Assembly: GCA_036381435.1 (NCBI GenBank) | Contig: DASVCW010000039.1 | Span: 1-64,000, forward strand | DNA length: 64,000 bases | Reading direction: 5' to 3' | From: Fodinibius sp036381435 | GTDB taxonomy: Bacteria; Bacteroidota; Rhodothermia; Balneolales; Balneolaceae | In this document: piece after piece, positions 61,890 through 64,000 of the stretch | Layout: every line of letters starts with the position of its first letter | Numbering within the stretch: the first letter of the stretch is position 1 | The notes under the pieces: model-generated | What the model saw: the letters and a program-made list of their open reading frames with translations, nothing else | The model's database searches: none | What the model was told of the DNA's origin: nothing | Program-made: the position numbers and the translations under genes

Positions 61890-62013
61890 AGCTAACGACC
61901 CAGCGCATAACCGGCTTGAAGATTGCGAGCTTAAAGGAAGCTAAAATTTGCAAATAAGGCAAAAGCCCAAACCGAAGTTTGAGTCAAGTCCGCGTTAATG
62001 CGCCTTGTTATAT
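61890..62013 (-). other. attC site, main type
   Basis: Cores AGCTAAC (61890-61896) and GTTATAT (62007-62013); arms GACCCAGCGCATAACCGG and GCGTTAATGCGCC. Confidence 0.93.
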
Positions 62014-62020
62014 AGCCATT

Positions 62021-62587
62021 TTAATAAGCTACATACGATATTTCATAATTTTTTAAACCAAATCCTTTTTCAAACACTTCATTGAGGAAGGAAAAAGTTT
62101 GATCTTCTTCAATTTTATACTCACCCCGAATTATTTCAAAATAACTAGTAAGATTTCCATCTGGACTATACCCGAGTTGGTAAAAAGATTGACTATTTAA
62201 TTGATAACTATCCAACACAATTTTGAGTTCTTCTGTTTGTTCTTTTGAGGCAAATCTATGAGTTATTGTCTCTTTTGAAAAAGATGGTGGTTTTTCTACA
62301 ATTTTTCCCATTTTTTGTAGCTCTGGAGCTCCTATAATAGTTACAGACTGAATAGTAAAATCATAATAAATTGCATCGCCACCATTATAAAATTGAATGA
62401 AATGTCCAGATGGATTTGCCTCAAAAATCACAAATGCACCAGAATAGGTCCTTTCACTTAATGCTCTGATTGCTTCAGCTGCACTTTCAGGCTTTTGCAC
62501 TTTTGTTTCTTGTGCTTGGCAAGCTCCGATTAATAAGATTAGAGAGAAAAATTTGAGTAAGGGAAATATTTTCGAATGTATTCTCAT
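62021..62587 (-). CDS. Cassette gene: lipoprotein of unknown function
   Basis: 188 aa. A signal peptide ends with lipobox L-L-I-G-A-C. The rest is mainly beta with Y-S-G-A-F-V-I-F-E and I-Y-Y-D-F-T-I-Q-S-V-T-I-I-G-A; no family is recognised. As the cassette nearest the former attI end it would be the most recently acquired and best expressed if the platform were active. Its upstream side ends at a GTTATAT half-site (62598-62604), where the next attC or attI would join. Confidence 0.72.
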   Translation of the reverse strand: MRIHSKIFPLLKFFSLILLIGACQAQETKVQKPESAAEAIRALSERTYSGAFVIFEANPSGHFIQFYNGGDAIYYDFTIQSVTIIGAPELQKMGKIVEKPPSFSKETITHRFASKEQTEELKIVLDSYQLNSQSFYQLGYSPDGNLTSYFEIIRGEYKIEEDQTFSFLNEVFEKGFGLKNYEISYVAY

Positions 62588-62597
62588 AATTTTGGCT

Positions 62598-62604
62598 ATA
62601 TAAC
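62598..62604 (-). other. Recombination half-site, proximal edge of array
   Basis: On the minus strand this is GTTATAT followed by AGCC, matching cassette junctions elsewhere in the array (GTTATATGGC). No arms of an attC follow on its other side, so it marks the array edge or a lost attI. Confidence 0.65.
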
Positions 62605-62605
62605 A

Positions 62606-62751
62606 TATACTTATTTGAAGCTTATTTATTTTGAAGGCTGCTTAAATAAGGACGATGCAATAGCCAGAGAAAAATATTTGAAATCGGGAATGGGAAAACG
62701 TTACTTAAGAATCGAATGAAAAAATATTTCAGTACATATGAAGATTTCTAA
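62606..62751 (+). pseudogene. GIY-YIG nuclease fragment
   Basis: On the plus strand the frame L-I-Y-F-E-G-C-L-N-K-D-D-A-I-A-R-E-K-Y-L-K is the typical end of UPF0213/GIY-YIG proteins, followed by G-M-G-K-R-Y-L-R; then one missing base breaks the frame, and the next frame continues R-M-K-K-Y-F-S-T-Y-E-D-F and TAA. The catalytic N-terminal half is absent: the fragment begins at the array edge. It is a remnant with no activity. Confidence 0.8.
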
Positions 62752-62891
62752 CGGGGTACACCCATGTTTTAAATAAGGGTGGCAAAGGCGTAAAAAGTCC
62801 CATCGACAAACTATAAAACAGAATGATTAATGAGTAACAAAAAAGTAACGAGCAACCCTACTTCTCGCTTCTTGCTTCTCACTCCTTATCT

Positions 62892-64000
62892 TCACGCCGT
62901 CAACTTCTCGCTCGAAGCAGCTGCCGCAAATACGACATCTCTGATGGCTTCGAATCCGTCCAGCGTTTTTTGGATGTGCTCTTTGGTGTGAGCCGCTGTG
63001 GGTATGAGGCGAATCAGTACGGTTCCTTTAGGAACGACCGGATAGGTTACGCCGCTCACAAAAACGCCGTGCTCTTCACGCAGTTTGCGCATAATCAATT
63101 GACAGAGTTCAGTGCTTCCCTGTGTCAGAACCGGGGTTACGGGGCATTCGGCCGGCAATACATTATAACCCAGGTTTTTAAGTCCGGCACGAAGCATATT
63201 GGTATTTGCCCACAGCTTGGTCCTCCATTCAGGATGTTTGCGAATCATTTCCAGCCGTTTGCGCGCCGATTTTACAATAGGCATAGGCACTGATTTGGCA
63301 AAAATCTGGCTGCGTACGTTAGCTTTCAAAAATTCAACTACCCGTTTTTCGGTAGCTACAAAAGCGCCGATCAGGGCGAAAGCTTTGGCAAAAGTGCCAA
63401 AATAGATGTCGATACCATCGTGGCAACCGAGGTGAGTTCCCGTTCCGGAACCGTCATTGCCCATAGTACCCACACCGTGGGCGTCATCTACCAGCAGACG
63501 GAAAGGATATTTTTCTTTTAGCGCAATCATTTCATTCAAAATGCCCAGGTCGCCCGTCATTCCGAAAGCGCCTTCAGTAACAACTAAAATCGAAGAATTA
63601 GGTTTTGCATTACGATGGGCGCGCTCTAACTGCTTTTCAAAACTGTCAATATCGTTATGCTTGAATACATACTTTTCGGCCATGGCCAGCTGCTTTCCGT
63701 CAACGATACAGGCGTGGCTTAACTCATCATAAATGAGTACATCATTGCGGTCAACCAATGCGTGAATCACACTCATAATGCCCTGGTAGCCGTAATTTAA
63801 CAGCAGTGCGTCAGGTTTGTGTACGAAATCAGCCAGCTCATCTTCCAGCTTTTCATGCTCGCAGGAGTTCCCGGTCATCAGGCGGGCTCCCATAGGGCTG
63901 CTCAGACTGTAATCTTTAGCAATTTCAGTATCGTACTTTTTAATTTCATCATTACTGCCCACACCTAAATAATCATTGATGCTCCAGACAATTACATCAT
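62892..64000 (-). CDS. Serine palmitoyltransferase-like alpha-oxoamine synthase (5' end outside window)
   Basis: At least 369 residues. The frame stays open past the GTG at 63962 to the window edge, reading W-S-I-N-D-Y-L-G-V-G-S-N, the classic N-terminal motif, so the start lies beyond. PLP-site marks are D-D-A-H-G-V-G-T-M-G, F-G-T-F-A-K-A-F-A (Schiff-base Lys), and H-A-C-I-V-D-G. The sequence resembles Bacteroidota serine palmitoyltransferases; the same fold includes cysteate acyltransferase for sulfonolipids and Kbl/BioF. It makes a ketosphinganine or a related lipid base. Confidence 0.88.
   Translation of the reverse strand, partial: DVIVWSINDYLGVGSNDEIKKYDTEIAKDYSLSSPMGARLMTGNSCEHEKLEDELADFVHKPDALLLNYGYQGIMSVIHALVDRNDVLIYDELSHACIVDGKQLAMAEKYVFKHNDIDSFEKQLERAHRNAKPNSSILVVTEGAFGMTGDLGILNEMIALKEKYPFRLLVDDAHGVGTMGNDGSGTGTHLGCHDGIDIYFGTFAKAFALIGAFVATEKRVVEFLKANVRSQIFAKSVPMPIVKSARKRLEMIRKHPEWRTKLWANTNMLRAGLKNLGYNVLPAECPVTPVLTQGSTELCQLIMRKLREEHGVFVSGVTYPVVPKGTVLIRLIPTAAHTKEHIQKTLDGFEAIRDVVFAAAASSEKLTA

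Larger units (their letters stand above)
53606..62604 (-). mobile_element. Integron gene-cassette array without integrase (CALIN)
   Basis: About 9 kb in which single genes, all on the minus strand, alternate with roughly 122-bp sites. On the minus strand each site begins ...TAACAAGGCGCATTAACGCG and ends CCGGTTATGCGC-GGGTCGTTA, the inverted R''-L''/L'-R' layout of attC with GTTRRRY-type cores. Every gene is followed by its site, as in true cassettes. The attI end would be at the right (62604), but no integrase, attI or Pc promoter is in the window. At the left the sites degenerate. A CRISPR array is excluded by the 0.4-1.1 kb spacing and by coding contents. Confidence 0.93.

Noticed and set aside
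54923..62013. CRISPR-like repeat array suggested by regularly recurring 120-bp repeats and a Cas9-like segment
   Set aside because: Repeats are 0.4-1.1 kb apart, imperfectly palindromic with GTTRRRY cores, and separated by genes; this is attC organisation, not CRISPR. No cas1/cas2 or crRNA-like short repeats are present.
62606..62751. Functional GIY-YIG homing nuclease
   Set aside because: Only the C-terminal third is present, without the GIY-YIG catalytic residues, and it carries a frame break.

Overview
The window looks like a chromosome segment from a marine or saline member of the Balneolaeota/Rhodothermaeota group (Balneola or Gracilimonas type), or a close Bacteroidota relative. This is inferred from the mix of gene families: a Bacteroidota-type serine palmitoyltransferase-like enzyme, an HU-SPOR membrane protein, a choice-of-anchor-B lipoprotein, an Mrp protein without the usual CxxC, and many C/G-rich dispersed palindromes between genes. 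No rRNA, tRNA or CRISPR array is visible.

Layout. 1-6.4 kb: 3' part of an azurin-like lipoprotein, secreted proteins, a small XRE regulator and a two-RCK potassium channel. 6.4-19.5 kb: Ada repair protein; an HU / HU-SPOR / ExbB / ExbD / TonB operon; outer-membrane and membrane proteins; LolA-FtsK-ComB cluster; GcvT. 19.7-28 kb: Mrp, hutG, a VOC protein, an AI-2E-type transporter, a decayed REP-associated transposase, hutI, a ParE-type toxin-antitoxin pair, hutH. 27.9-35.3 kb: a complete histidine biosynthesis operon hisGDCBH-AF-IE preceded by a histidine-rich leader peptide and an intrinsic terminator, that is, a his attenuator divergent from hutH. 35.5-53.4 kb: AlkZ-like winged-helix protein, PAS/histidine kinase pair, DUF456, amidohydrolase, a second decayed transposase between its own REP palindromes, hutU, POT transporter, purU, mnmE, secG, MscS channel, then two apparent pseudoenzymes: an SRAP protein lacking its catalytic residues and a DEAD-box-like protein lacking its helicase motifs.

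53.6-62.6 kb is the most unusual part: an integron gene-cassette array without an integrase (a CALIN). About ten attC sites of about 122 bp, two of them lengthened by inserted hairpins, separate single-gene cassettes that all read on the minus strand. Contents include a DUF4238 protein, two paralogous PIN-like nucleases, a rhomboid-like membrane protein without catalytic His, a zinc-ribbon protein, a secreted protein, a lipoprotein, and a chimera joining a Cas9-like RuvC-I segment to a helical HEPN-like domain. The left end has degenerate attC remnants; the right end stops at a recombination half-site next to a GIY-YIG nuclease fragment. The window closes with a 5'-truncated serine palmitoyltransferase-family gene.

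Themes: histidine synthesis and degradation genes are intermixed; two decayed REP transposases coexist with their palindromic repeats; and the cassette array carries several predicted RNA- or DNA-acting effectors that could be phage-defence or toxin modules (inference only).
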